This document shows, one piece after another, positions 1-6,342 of a DNA stretch of 8,235 nucleotides. The position numbers were made by a program, and so were the translations under genes. The stretch is from the NCBI GenBank assembly GCA_019243075.1, contig JAFAUV010000166.1, positions 1 to 8,235 of the forward strand, written 5' to 3'. This stretch comes from Bradyrhizobium sp. GTDB lineage: Bacteria; Pseudomonadota; Alphaproteobacteria; Rhizobiales; Xanthobacteraceae. Each line of letters starts with the position of its first letter. Positions within the stretch are counted from its first letter, which is position 1. Under the pieces are notes generated by a model. The model was not told where the DNA came from. It ran no database searches and saw nothing but the letters and a program-made list of their open reading frames with translations.

Positions 1-1628
1 GATGCGGCGATTGAACCCTCGACATCCAAAATCCCTCCATTGAGGTTTGTCGGACCGGTGTAGGAGCTGATACCGGTCAAGGTGAGCATGCCGTTGCCGG
101 TCTTTGTCAAGCCGCCACCGACACCCGAAATTACACCAGAAAAGGTCGTCGACGTGTTGTCGCCGCCGGCGGTCAGCGTGGCGGTGCCGAGGGTTACCTG
201 GCCGGCCCCGCTCAGCGAGCCGATGGTCTGGTTGAAGCTGTTGAGGTCCAGGAACGCTCCGGCGGCAATGTTGAAGGTGCTTGACGGGGAAAAGACGTTT
301 GCGGCGCCCGCCTGTAGCGTGCCGGCGTTGACCGAGGTCGCCCCCAGATAGCTGCTGGCGCCTGAGAGAACCAGGGTACCCGCACCGATCTTGGTCAGTC
401 CGCCGGGGCCGGTGATCGGTCCGGACAGCGTTGCCGTGTTTCCGTTGGTGTCGATAATGCCGCCTTGGCTCTGCAGCGTAATCGGCAGCGCGGAGGAGAT
501 CGTCCCGGCGATCTGCAGGGTTCCCCCTGTGAAGATCGGCCCGGCGGCCCCGCTCGGTCCGGATGCCAGCGTGCAGCCGAGTGCGCCCGAGGTGCGAGCG
601 ACGAACGTGAAGCCGGCGCCGAGAAGCGCGTTGCCATTCGAGCACACACCCGGGAACAGCGAAGGTGTCGTGCCAACCGGCAGTGTCGCAACCGTCAGTC
701 GGGTGGTCGTGTCGACCACGGAAACCGTGTTGTTTCCGAAGTTGGTGATATATGCGTATTTGCCATCAGGAGAGAATACGACCCCTCGCGGAAGATTTCC
801 GACGATGAAGCTGGTGAATACCGTATTCGTCGAGGTGTTGATGACCGTGACCGTGCCGCTGTTTACGTTCACGACATATGCAAGCGAGCCATTGGGCGTC
901 ACAGCGACCCCGAGCGGCGCCGTTCCGACGGGAATCGTGCCGATCACCGCCTTGCTGGTCATATCAATTACTGAAACGCTGTTACTGGAGAAATTGGTGA
1001 CATAGGCGGTTTTCCCATCCGGTGTTATGGCCACTCCTACCGGCCCGGTCCCGACGGGGATCGTCGCAACCACCGCATTGGTTGCGGTATTGATGACGGA
1101 TACGCTGTTTCCATTGAAATTCGGCACAACTGCAAGACTACCGTCCTGTGTAACGGCAATTCCCTGCGGGGTTGAGCCGACTGCAATGGTTGCAGTGACC
1201 GTGTTGGTGCTCGTGTTGATCACCGAAACGGTGTTGTTGCCTTGGTTTGTCACGTAGGCGGTCTGTCCGTTCGAGCTCACGGCAACCGCGATAGGTGTAT
1301 TGCCGACGGCAATGGTCGCGACAGTCGCGCCAGTTCCGGTATCGATAACGGAAACGGTGTTGTCGGTTTGGTTGGCAACATAGATGAAGGATTCGTCCGC
1401 GCGCACCCCCGCGCCGTCGGGCGAGGCGCCGGTTGCGATGGTGCCCGGCGAGACCGTGTTCGTCGACGTATCGATCGACGATACGTTGTTCGAGCCGCTG
1501 TTCGGAACGTAGACAAAGGGGCCATTTTGAGCCCTGGCCGCGGTGCAATTAAACGCTAATATCCCGCAAGCCCCAGCGCAGAGGATCTGCGCGGCTTGGA
1601 AAAGAACGGATCGGAAATCGATGGTCAC
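1..1628 (-). CDS. Autotransporter-type surface protein with YVTN seven-bladed beta-propeller passenger (3' end outside window)
   Basis: The minus strand is open from 1628 to the window edge: 542 codons with no stop. The start is GTG (1626-1628). An in-frame TAG lies four codons upstream and there is no in-frame ATG near the start. Residues 1-33 look like a Sec signal peptide with a hydrophobic stretch and a likely cleavage after ARA33. Residues 38-333 are seven repeats of about 42 residues with the YVTN signature (AYVTN, NTVSVI, TIPVG, P.GVAVTPDG), enough for one closed propeller. Residues 334-542 are Gly/Thr/Ser-rich and contain two passenger-associated transport repeats (409-438 and 505-534, core GGLTKxGxGxLxLxG). 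PATR repeats belong to type V autotransporters, so a C-terminal outer-membrane beta-barrel is expected beyond the edge but is not seen. Cys329 and Cys352 could form a disulfide. No lipobox is present. The surface role (adhesion or binding) is inferred and the ligand is unknown. Confidence 0.88.
   Translation of the reverse strand, partial: MTIDFRSVLFQAAQILCAGACGILAFNCTAARAQNGPFVYVPNSGSNNVSSIDTSTNTVSPGTIATGASPDGAGVRADESFIYVANQTDNTVSVIDTGTGATVATIAVGNTPIAVAVSSNGQTAYVTNQGNNTVSVINTSTNTVTATIAVGSTPQGIAVTQDGSLAVVPNFNGNSVSVINTATNAVVATIPVGTGPVGVAITPDGKTAYVTNFSSNSVSVIDMTSKAVIGTIPVGTAPLGVAVTPNGSLAYVVNVNSGTVTVINTSTNTVFTSFIVGNLPRGVVFSPDGKYAYITNFGNNTVSVVDTTTRLTVATLPVGTTPSLFPGVCSNGNALLGAGFTFVARTSGALGCTLASGPSGAAGPIFTGGTLQIAGTISSALPITLQSQGGIIDTNGNTATLSGPITGPGGLTKIGAGTLVLSGASSYLGATSVNAGTLQAGAANVFSPSSTFNIAAGAFLDLNSFNQTIGSLSGAGQVTLGTATLTAGGDNTSTTFSGVISGVGGGLTKTGNGMLTLTGISSYTGPTNLNGGILDVEGSIAA
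27..116 (-). repeat. Passenger-associated transport repeat, second copy (PATR)
   Basis: This encodes residues 505-534 of the autotransporter, with the motif GGLTKTGNGMLTLTG followed by SSYTGPTNLNGGIL. The pattern matches the PATR family found in the beta-helical stalk of autotransporter passengers. A sister copy lies at 315-404 (residues 409-438, GGLTKIGAGTLVLSG then SSYLGATSVNAGTL). Confidence 0.75.
315..404 (-). repeat. Passenger-associated transport repeat, first copy (PATR)
   Basis: This encodes residues 409-438 of the autotransporter, with the motif GGLTKIGAGTLVLSG followed by SSYLGATSVNAGTL. It is the first recognisable stalk repeat after the beta-propeller and has the same spacing of conserved Gly, Leu and Tyr residues as the copy at 27-116. 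Confidence 0.75.
630..1517 (-). repeat. Seven tandem 42-residue YVTN beta-propeller repeats
   Basis: Seven in-frame units of about 126 bp encode blades starting near residues 38, 81, 124, 166, 208, 250 and 292. Each follows the scheme [AI]-Y-V-x-N, N-[TS]-V-[ST]-V-I-[ND], T-[IL]-x-V-G, P-x-G-[VI]-[AV]. The first blade is the most divergent (SPGTIATG in place of TIPVG). The third to fifth are the most regular. The DNA units have drifted in synonymous positions, which points to an old structural repeat under protein-level selection rather than a recent expansion. Confidence 0.9.
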
Positions 1629-1705
1629 GCAGTCTCGCTACTTAGGTAAAAATGCTCGAACTCGGAAAGCTTAACGCATTCAAATAGATGTTCGCCAGCT
1701 GCCGT

Positions 1706-1734
1706 ATTAAACTTGAACCTGAATGTGACATTAA
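1706..1734 (-). promoter_or_regulatory. Candidate promoter of the autotransporter gene
   Basis: On the minus strand, TTAATG (1729-1734) is followed after 17 bp by TTTAAT (1706-1711), which matches TATAAT at five of six positions. The -35 is poor. The predicted transcript start near 1699 leaves a leader of about 70 nt before the GTG. The local AT-richness contrasts with the GC-rich genes on either side. No strong Shine-Dalgarno sequence precedes the GTG. Confidence 0.33.
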
Positions 1735-1740
1735 TATCAC
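1725..1740. promoter_or_regulatory. Near-perfect 16-bp palindrome, candidate operator over the -35
   Basis: GTGACATTAATATCAC reads the same on both strands except for one mismatched pair (C1729/A1736). It overlaps the candidate -35 box of the autotransporter promoter, where a bound protein would most likely repress. The half-sites GTGA and TCAC recall CRP/FNR-type sites, but the 8-bp spacer is too long for the usual six. The binding protein is unknown. Confidence 0.35.
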
Positions 1741-1927
1741 GTTCGAAGACAGCGCCCTGGCGCATCTGAAAGTAGCGACTTTAATTCATTAACATCATTA
1801 ATGGCTGAGATCGCGAGGGCGACTTCGGGCCTGGGATCGGGCGACGATAGCGAGCGACCTGAATCCCTTTTGTAGTGGGTCCGTGGCTGGATCGATCGAG
1901 CAGTACAATCTGCCGAACGCGTTCAAG

Positions 1928-1949
1928 GCCGCCCCATCACTGGGGCGGC
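1928..1949 (-). terminator. GC-rich hairpin, probable terminator of the gntR-dehydrogenase-glcG operon
   Basis: GCCGCCCCA and TGGGGCGGC form a perfect 9-bp stem with a 4-nt loop, beginning about 90 bp after the stop codon of the GlcG-like gene. The stem is strong enough for an intrinsic terminator. No run of T follows on either strand, so termination may be weak or the hairpin may only protect the 3' end of the mRNA. Confidence 0.4.
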
Positions 1950-2040
1950 GCCGGCGTTTCGCAGCGCTTGGCGCGCGGTGCATTATGAGTTGTTTTGCCC
2001 CGTCGGCTTGAACCGGCCGAGCGCCAAGGCAACGACGCAC

Positions 2041-2469
2041 CTACCCTGGATTGGCCTTCAGCCCCGCGGCTTCGATCCCTGCAATCGCGCAGGCCTCGTC
2101 ATTGTCGGAGGTATCGCCACTTATGCCGATAGCCCCGAGCAGCGTGGTGCCGTCCTGGATAAGGACGCCGCCGGGCACCGGCACGAGGCGGCCTTGCGCG
2201 AGCGCGTTCGCTGCGCTGATGAAATAGGCCTGCTCCTGCGCGCGCTGGAACAGCGCCCGCGAGCCCATGCCCATGGCGAGCGCGCCATAGGCCTTGCCGT
2301 TGGCGATCTCTTCCCGCAACAGGCTGGTGCCATCCTGCGCCGCCGTCATCTTGGTCACGCCGCGCGCGTCCAGAATGGTGATGCAGAGCGGCTTCAGCTT
2401 CTTCTCGACCGCCTTGGCCAGCGCGGCATCGAGGATTTTGCGGGCGACGTCGAGGGTCAGTTCGGCCAT
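2041..2469 (-). CDS. GlcG/HbpS-family protein (DUF336, haem-binding-like)
   Basis: This is a 142-residue protein, the usual length for the GlcG/HbpS family. The family signature is clear in the C-terminal half: VPVPGG (96-101), then GAIGISGDTSDNDEACA (112-128). The N-terminal part (LDVARKILDAALAKA, 6-20) matches the long first helix of the fold. There is no signal peptide, so it is probably cytoplasmic. Streptomyces HbpS binds and degrades haem. E. coli GlcG sits in the glycolate operon with no established catalytic role. The gene starts 10 bp after the stop of the FAD/Fe-S dehydrogenase and is therefore almost certainly co-transcribed with it. A helper role for that enzyme, or detoxification linked to it, is inference. 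The family call is firm and the function is open. Confidence 0.88.
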   Translation of the reverse strand: MAELTLDVARKILDAALAKAVEKKLKPLCITILDARGVTKMTAAQDGTSLLREEIANGKAYGALAMGMGSRALFQRAQEQAYFISAANALAQGRLVPVPGGVLIQDGTTLLGAIGISGDTSDNDEACAIAGIEAAGLKANPG

Positions 2470-2476
2470 TGTCTTT

Positions 2477-2481
2477 TCCTT
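2477..2481 (-). promoter_or_regulatory. Shine-Dalgarno overlapping the upstream stop codon
   Basis: On the minus strand, AAGGA begins inside the TAA stop of the dehydrogenase gene (2480-2482) and lies 7 nt before the ATG of the GlcG-like gene. This arrangement suggests translational coupling and fixes the start at 2469. Confidence 0.65.
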
Positions 2482-5434
2482 ATGTGGAGGGTGAAGCGGA
2501 TTTGGCGCGGTCGAGACTCATGGCAAGCACCCGCGTGACATGGATGGCTTCGCGCGTCGTGCCATCCTTGATCTGATGCCGACATGACGTGCCGTCGGCG
2601 ACGATGACCGTGGTCTGGTCGGCGCGGCGAACGGCGGGCAGCAGCGACAGCTCGGCCATCTCGATGGAGGCATCATAAGTGTCCGCGCCGTAGCCAAAGG
2701 CGCCGGCCATGCCGCAGCAGCTCGAGTCCACGGTCTCGACGGTCAGGTCCGGTATCAGCCGCAGCGCCTGCTCGACCGGCTTGAAGGCGCCAAAGGATTT
2801 CTGGTGGCAATGGCCATGCACCAGCGCTTTGGTGCCAATGGCGCCGAGTTTCAGTTGCAGCCGGCCGGCCTGTGCCTCGCGCACCAGAAATTCCTCGAAC
2901 AGCAGTGCATGGGCGCTGACGATCTTCGCGGCATCGTCCTTGCGCAGCGACAGCAATTCGTCGCGCAGCGTCAGCAGGCAGCTTGGTTCGAGGCCCACGA
3001 TCGGCACCCCGCGCGCGGCGAACGGCGCGTAGGTTTGCACCAGCCGGTCGAGCTCGCTGCGGGCCTGATCGACCAGGCCCGCGGAAAGGAAGGTGCGCCC
3101 ACAGCAGAGCGGCCGGTTGCCGCCGGCCGGCTTGGGGATATGCACGCGAAAGCCGCCATCGACCAGCACGCGCAGCGCGGCCTCGACATTCTCCGGCTCA
3201 TAGCTGCGGTTGAAGGTGTCGGCGAACAGCACGACCTCGTGGCCGTCGGGTGGGCCGAACACTTCGGCGTCCACGCGAAAGGGTTCGTTCCGGAACGCCG
3301 GCAAGGCGCGCTTGGCGCTGATCCCGGCGAATTTCTCAAGCAGCGCGCGCAGCATGGCGCTGTTGTTGCGCGCATTCGCAAGCCAGGCGAAGCGCGATGC
3401 CAGCGACGCGTAACGCGGCAGATAGGCGACCAGGCGATCGCGCAGTGAAAGCCCCTTGCTGCCGGCGCGCGCGGCCAAGACCTCGATCTTCATCTTGGCC
3501 ATGTCGACACCGGTCGGGCACTCATGCCGGCAGGCCTTGCAGGACACGCAGAGTTTCAGCGTCTCCACCATTTCGTCCGACGCCAGCGCGTCGGGACCGA
3601 GCTGGCCCGAGATCGCGAGCCGCAGCGTGTTGGCCCGCCCGCGCGTGGCATCCTTTTCATCGCGCGTTGCACGATAGGATGGGCACATCACGCCGCCTTC
3701 GAGCTTGCGGCAGGCGCCATTGTTGTTGCACATCTCGACCGCGCCCTGAAAGCCGCCGCCGGCGCCGGGATAGGCCGACCAATCCAGTACGGTCTTCAAT
3801 TCACCCACGCGATAGTCCGGCGGATAGCGGAACAACGAGCGATCATCCATGTCGGGCGGATCGACGATCTTGCCGGGATTGAGCACCTTGTCCGGATCGA
3901 AGCGATGCTTCACTTCACGGAAGTCGGCGACGATGCGCGAGCCGAACATCGCCTCGTGAAACTCCGACCGCACGATGCCGTCGCCATGCTCGCCGGAATG
4001 CGAGCCCTTGTATTCGCGCACCATGGCGAAGGCTTCTTCGGCAATGGCGCGCATCGCCTTGACATCCTTGTCGAGGCGAAGGTTGAGCACCGGGCGCACA
4101 TGCAGGCAGCCTTCCGAGGCGTGCGCATACATGGTGCCGCTGGTGCCGTGCTTGCGGAACACGGCATTGAGCCTGTCGGTGTAGTCGGCGAGATGCGGCA
4201 GCGGCACCGCGCAGTCCTCGACAAAGGAGACGGGCTTGCCTTGCTCCTTCATCGACATCATCACGTTGAGACCGGCGGCGCGGAAATCGGCGATCGCGGT
4301 CTGCAGGCGTGGTTCGATGATCTCGACCACGCCGCCCCATTTGCGCGGCGGATTGTTCCAGCCGAAGCCGAGATCGCTCATCAGCCCGGTGAGCTGCTTG
4401 AGAAGCTGCAAATTCTCGGCCTGATCCTCCTCGGCGAATTCGACGACGAGGATCGCATCGGGATCGCCGCGCACAGCGGCGGCGATGACCGGCTTGAACA
4501 TCGCGATGTCGCGCCCGAGCGCGATCATGGTGCGGTCCACCAATTCCACCGCGATGGGGCGCAGTTTTACCAGATGCTGGGCCGCATCCATCGCCTCGTA
4601 GAAGCTGCCGAAATGGCAGACGCCGATCACCTTGTTGTGGATGATTGGCCAGAGCTTCAGCTCGACCTGCGTCGTGAAGGCAAGCGTGCCCTCGGAGCCG
4701 ACGATAAGATGCGCCATGTTGCTCGGGGCGTTGCGGGGGACGAGGGCATCGAGATTGTAGCCGCCGACGCGGCGCTGCACCTTTGGAAATTTGTCCGCGA
4801 TCTCGGCGGCCTCGCGCTCGCCGAGATCAAGCATGTCGCGGAACAGCGCGAGCCCGTCGTCGGGCGCATCGACCCCGGCGAGATCGCGCGGCACCTCGCC
4901 GAAATGCAGCAGCGTGCCGGAGGCCAGGGCGGCGTCCATCGCGCGCGTGTTGTCGCGCATGGTGCCGTAGCGAAGTGACCTCCCGCCGCAGGAATTATTG
5001 CCGGCCATCCCGCCGATGGTGGCGCGCGAGGCCGTCGACACATCGACCGGGAACCACAGGCCGTGCCTTTTCAGTTGCCGGTTGAGATCGTCGAGCACGA
5101 TGCCGGGTTCGACCACGCAAGTGCGGTTCTCGACGTCGAGCGAAATAAGGCGGTTCAGATGTTTCGAGAAGTCGATGACGATGCCGCTGTTGACGGTCTG
5201 GCCGCATTGCGAGGTACCGCCGCCGCGCGGGGTAACGATGCGCCCCTCGTCGCGTGCGATCGCAAGCGCCCGCAACGCCTCGTCCATGGTCCGCGGCACC
5301 ACCACGCCTTCGGGCATGATCTGGTAGAACGAGGCATCGGTCGCATAGCGGCCGCGGCTGAAACGGTCGAACAGCACGTCACCGCTGATCTCGCGGGCGA
5401 GTTTGGCCTGAAGCGGGGTCTTTGCGTTGGGCAT
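2480..5434 (-). CDS. Fused FAD-binding / Fe-S 2-hydroxyacid dehydrogenase (YdiJ-like, GlcD-GlcF-type)
   Basis: This is a 984-residue protein that combines flavin and iron-sulfur halves. Residues 40-265 form the PCMH-type FAD domain, with the pyrophosphate loop PRGGGTSQCGQT (69-80), GNNSCGGRSLRYG (145-157) and GSEGTLAFTTQ (247-257). Residues 270-525 form the FAD-oxidase C domain, with the catalytic-site signature SGEHGDG (480-486) and LNPGKI (518-523). The Fe-S region has C569, C575 and C584-P, then C629-x2-C632-x2-C635-x3-C639-P. Two CCG cysteine-rich modules follow (CCG 777-779 with EPSC 816-819; HGHCH 873-877 with SSCCG 905-909). No membrane segment is visible. The family oxidises 2-hydroxyacids (D-lactate, glycolate, D-2-hydroxyglutarate) and passes electrons to the respiratory chain. 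Neighbouring GlcG and glyoxylate-type aminotransferases favour glycolate or a similar small acid, but the substrate is not determined. The gene lies 76 bp after the gntR gene on the same strand. Only a weak GGAC precedes the ATG. Confidence 0.92.
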   Translation of the reverse strand: MPNAKTPLQAKLAREISGDVLFDRFSRGRYATDASFYQIMPEGVVVPRTMDEALRALAIARDEGRIVTPRGGGTSQCGQTVNSGIVIDFSKHLNRLISLDVENRTCVVEPGIVLDDLNRQLKRHGLWFPVDVSTASRATIGGMAGNNSCGGRSLRYGTMRDNTRAMDAALASGTLLHFGEVPRDLAGVDAPDDGLALFRDMLDLGEREAAEIADKFPKVQRRVGGYNLDALVPRNAPSNMAHLIVGSEGTLAFTTQVELKLWPIIHNKVIGVCHFGSFYEAMDAAQHLVKLRPIAVELVDRTMIALGRDIAMFKPVIAAAVRGDPDAILVVEFAEEDQAENLQLLKQLTGLMSDLGFGWNNPPRKWGGVVEIIEPRLQTAIADFRAAGLNVMMSMKEQGKPVSFVEDCAVPLPHLADYTDRLNAVFRKHGTSGTMYAHASEGCLHVRPVLNLRLDKDVKAMRAIAEEAFAMVREYKGSHSGEHGDGIVRSEFHEAMFGSRIVADFREVKHRFDPDKVLNPGKIVDPPDMDDRSLFRYPPDYRVGELKTVLDWSAYPGAGGGFQGAVEMCNNNGACRKLEGGVMCPSYRATRDEKDATRGRANTLRLAISGQLGPDALASDEMVETLKLCVSCKACRHECPTGVDMAKMKIEVLAARAGSKGLSLRDRLVAYLPRYASLASRFAWLANARNNSAMLRALLEKFAGISAKRALPAFRNEPFRVDAEVFGPPDGHEVVLFADTFNRSYEPENVEAALRVLVDGGFRVHIPKPAGGNRPLCCGRTFLSAGLVDQARSELDRLVQTYAPFAARGVPIVGLEPSCLLTLRDELLSLRKDDAAKIVSAHALLFEEFLVREAQAGRLQLKLGAIGTKALVHGHCHQKSFGAFKPVEQALRLIPDLTVETVDSSCCGMAGAFGYGADTYDASIEMAELSLLPAVRRADQTTVIVADGTSCRHQIKDGTTREAIHVTRVLAMSLDRAKSASPST

Positions 5435-5472
5435 GCTTGTCCGTCGTCGGCGCCAGGCGGCAATTCAATCCC

Positions 5473-5504
5473 TTTAGGCGGGACCTAAATTTTGAATGCA
5501 AAAT
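5473..5504. promoter_or_regulatory. Two adjoining inverted repeats between gntR and the dehydrogenase gene
   Basis: TTTAGG (5473-5478) and CCTAAA (5484-5489) form perfect arms around 5 bp. The next element, ATTTTG (5489-5494) and CAAAAT (5499-5504), has perfect arms around 4 bp and shares A5489 with the first. Both lie 38-70 bp upstream of the dehydrogenase ATG. The stems are AT-rich with no following T run, so they look more like protein-binding sites than a terminator. They suggest that the dehydrogenase may also be controlled separately from gntR. Confidence 0.4.
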
Positions 5505-5510
5505 GGTGGA

Positions 5511-6224
5511 TCAAGCGGTCTCAGCGGCCGGCTCAGCCAGATGCTGCACCGCTGCGGCGCGCTTGTTGCGCAGGTGAGCGAACAGGATATCGGCGAGTTC
5601 GCTCCCAGCCCGGCGTCGCAGCGCTTCCAGGATTGCCTCGTGCTCGCGCATGGCCTCGCCCCAGCGCTCGCGCCTGCGGGCGAAATTGGCGGAGTAACGG
5701 ATGCGGCGGAGGCGTCCGGCAAAACTCTGATAAGTCGCCAGCAGCGCCGCGTTGCGCGAGGCTTGGACGATCTTCTGATGGATGAGCTGGTTGACGCGGA
5801 AATAACCGTGCATGTCGCGGTGCAGGTAGAAGCCGTACATGTCGTAATGCAGCCGCTCGACCTCGGCGATCTCGCTGTCGGTGATGTTTTCGCAGGCGAG
5901 GCGGCCGGCCAGCGCCTCGAGCCCGCCCATCACATCGAACAATTCGGCGAGATCGCGCTCGCTCAACTGCCTCACGCGCGCGCCGCGGTTGGGCAACAGC
6001 TCGATCAGGCCCTCAGCGGCCAGCACCTTTAGCGCTTCGCGCAAGGGTGTGCGGGAGATGCCGAGCATCTCGCAAAGCTGCCGCTCCGGGATGCGGCCGC
6101 CGTCCGGGATGTTGCCCTCGACGATGTGGTCCCGCAGGCGGGTCAGGATCTCGTCATGCAGCGACTGGTCTTCGCGGCCGGATGTCGCGGCTGGAATCGT
6201 TTCGCTGGGAATCACGGGTTTCAT
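5511..6224 (-). CDS. GntR-family transcriptional regulator, FadR/FCD subfamily
   Basis: This is a 237-residue cytoplasmic DNA-binding protein. The N-terminal winged helix-turn-helix spans about residues 22-86, with the recognition region ERQLCEMLGISRTPLREALK (47-66) and the wing LLPNRGARV (76-84). The C-terminal FCD domain (about 90-225) keeps the likely metal-binding set N145-x3-H149, H195 and H217. FCD domains commonly bind a metal and small organic acids, which would suit control by a hydroxy- or oxoacid. The gene heads the minus-strand operon and is divergent from the aminotransferase. E. coli GlcC, the glycolate regulator, is of the same subfamily; orthology is not claimed. No Shine-Dalgarno precedes the ATG, and a possible -10 (CATAAA) lies 8 nt before it, so the mRNA may be nearly leaderless. 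No better downstream start is seen before the helix-turn-helix. Confidence 0.9.
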   Translation of the reverse strand: MKPVIPSETIPAATSGREDQSLHDEILTRLRDHIVEGNIPDGGRIPERQLCEMLGISRTPLREALKVLAAEGLIELLPNRGARVRQLSERDLAELFDVMGGLEALAGRLACENITDSEIAEVERLHYDMYGFYLHRDMHGYFRVNQLIHQKIVQASRNAALLATYQSFAGRLRRIRYSANFARRRERWGEAMREHEAILEALRRRAGSELADILFAHLRNKRAAAVQHLAEPAAETA

Positions 6225-6232
6225 GGAACCAG

Positions 6233-6262
6233 TTTATGCCCCGACATCGGGCTGCCCAGCAA
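6233..6262 (-). promoter_or_regulatory. Candidate promoter of the gntR gene
   Basis: On the minus strand, TTGCTG (6257-6262) is followed after 18 bp by CATAAA (6233-6238). Each has about four matches to the consensus boxes. The predicted start site falls within a few bases of the gntR ATG, which would make a leaderless message and would explain the absence of a Shine-Dalgarno sequence. Confidence 0.25.
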
Positions 6263-6267
6263 GGAAA

Positions 6268-6279
6268 ATGGTGCACAAT
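6268..6279. promoter_or_regulatory. Candidate GntR/FCD operator in the divergent promoter region
   Basis: ATGGTGCACAAT is a palindrome with a perfect GTGCAC core (6271-6276) and matching AT ends; only the G6270/A6277 pair does not complement. It fits the t-x-GT-x-x-AC-x-a pattern known for FadR-subfamily operators. It sits between the two predicted -35 boxes (gntR at 6257-6262, aminotransferase at 6287-6292), so one bound dimer could control both directions. The adjacent FCD regulator is the natural candidate to bind it. Confidence 0.5.
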
Positions 6280-6286
6280 GGCGGGA

Positions 6287-6315
6287 TTGAATCTCCCAAA
6301 AATGAATGCAATAAA
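6287..6315 (+). promoter_or_regulatory. Candidate promoter of the first aminotransferase gene
   Basis: TTGAAT (6287-6292) and AATAAA (6310-6315) are separated by 17 bp in the AT-rich part of the divergent gap. Each has four matches to the sigma-70 consensus. The predicted start near 6322 leaves a short leader that includes the strong Shine-Dalgarno sequence. Confidence 0.4.
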
Positions 6316-6331
6316 TCTGGTTCGTCACCAT

Positions 6332-6337
6332 AGGAGG
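6332..6337 (+). promoter_or_regulatory. Perfect Shine-Dalgarno AGGAGG for the first aminotransferase
   Basis: AGGAGG lies 5 nt before the ATG at 6343. It is the strongest ribosome binding site in the window and decides the start. It contrasts with the weak or missing sites of gntR and the dehydrogenase. Confidence 0.8.
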
Positions 6338-6342
6338 CCCGG

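Larger units (their letters stand above)
1629..2040. other. Intergenic region between the GlcG-like gene and the autotransporter
   Basis: This is 412 bases without a convincing gene. From right to left along the minus-strand direction of transcription it holds a 22-bp GC hairpin (1928-1949), an AT-rich stretch with a small inverted repeat CATTAA/TTAATG (1787-1803), a 16-bp palindrome (1725-1740) and a candidate -10 element (1706-1711). An 80-codon open frame on the minus strand (1798-2040) has a basic, low-complexity translation and no recognisable motif, and I do not treat it as a gene. Confidence 0.6.

Noticed and set aside
391..1005. A 204-codon open frame on the plus strand across the autotransporter region
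   Set aside because: It is antisense to the beta-propeller and PATR coding frame, which has a signal peptide and seven clear repeats. The plus-strand translation shows no motif; the openness follows from the repeated GC-rich codons opposite.
630..1517. Tandem repeats as a CRISPR array
   Set aside because: The units are about 126 bp, in frame, diverged and coding. There are no short identical repeats with unique spacers.
1588..1628. A lipoprotein signal in the autotransporter N-terminus
   Set aside because: Cysteines occur at residues 17, 21 and 28, but none sits in a proper lipobox; ARA before Gln34 fits signal peptidase I better.
1725..1740. Reading the palindrome as a CRP/FNR site
   Set aside because: The half-sites GTGA and TCAC are 8 bp apart rather than 6, and the outer bases do not fit.
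1798..2040. An 80-codon minus-strand frame directly after the GlcG-like gene
   Set aside because: It has a GTG start, no Shine-Dalgarno sequence, an Arg/Ala-rich composition and no motif, and it contains the probable terminator hairpin.
3524..4978. A 484-codon open frame on the plus strand
   Set aside because: It lies wholly opposite the FAD/Fe-S dehydrogenase, whose domains are intact. The His/Ala/Glu-rich translation is typical of an antisense shadow in GC-rich DNA.
5473..5504. The inverted repeats as an intrinsic terminator after gntR
   Set aside because: The stems are short and AT-rich and no T run follows on the minus strand.
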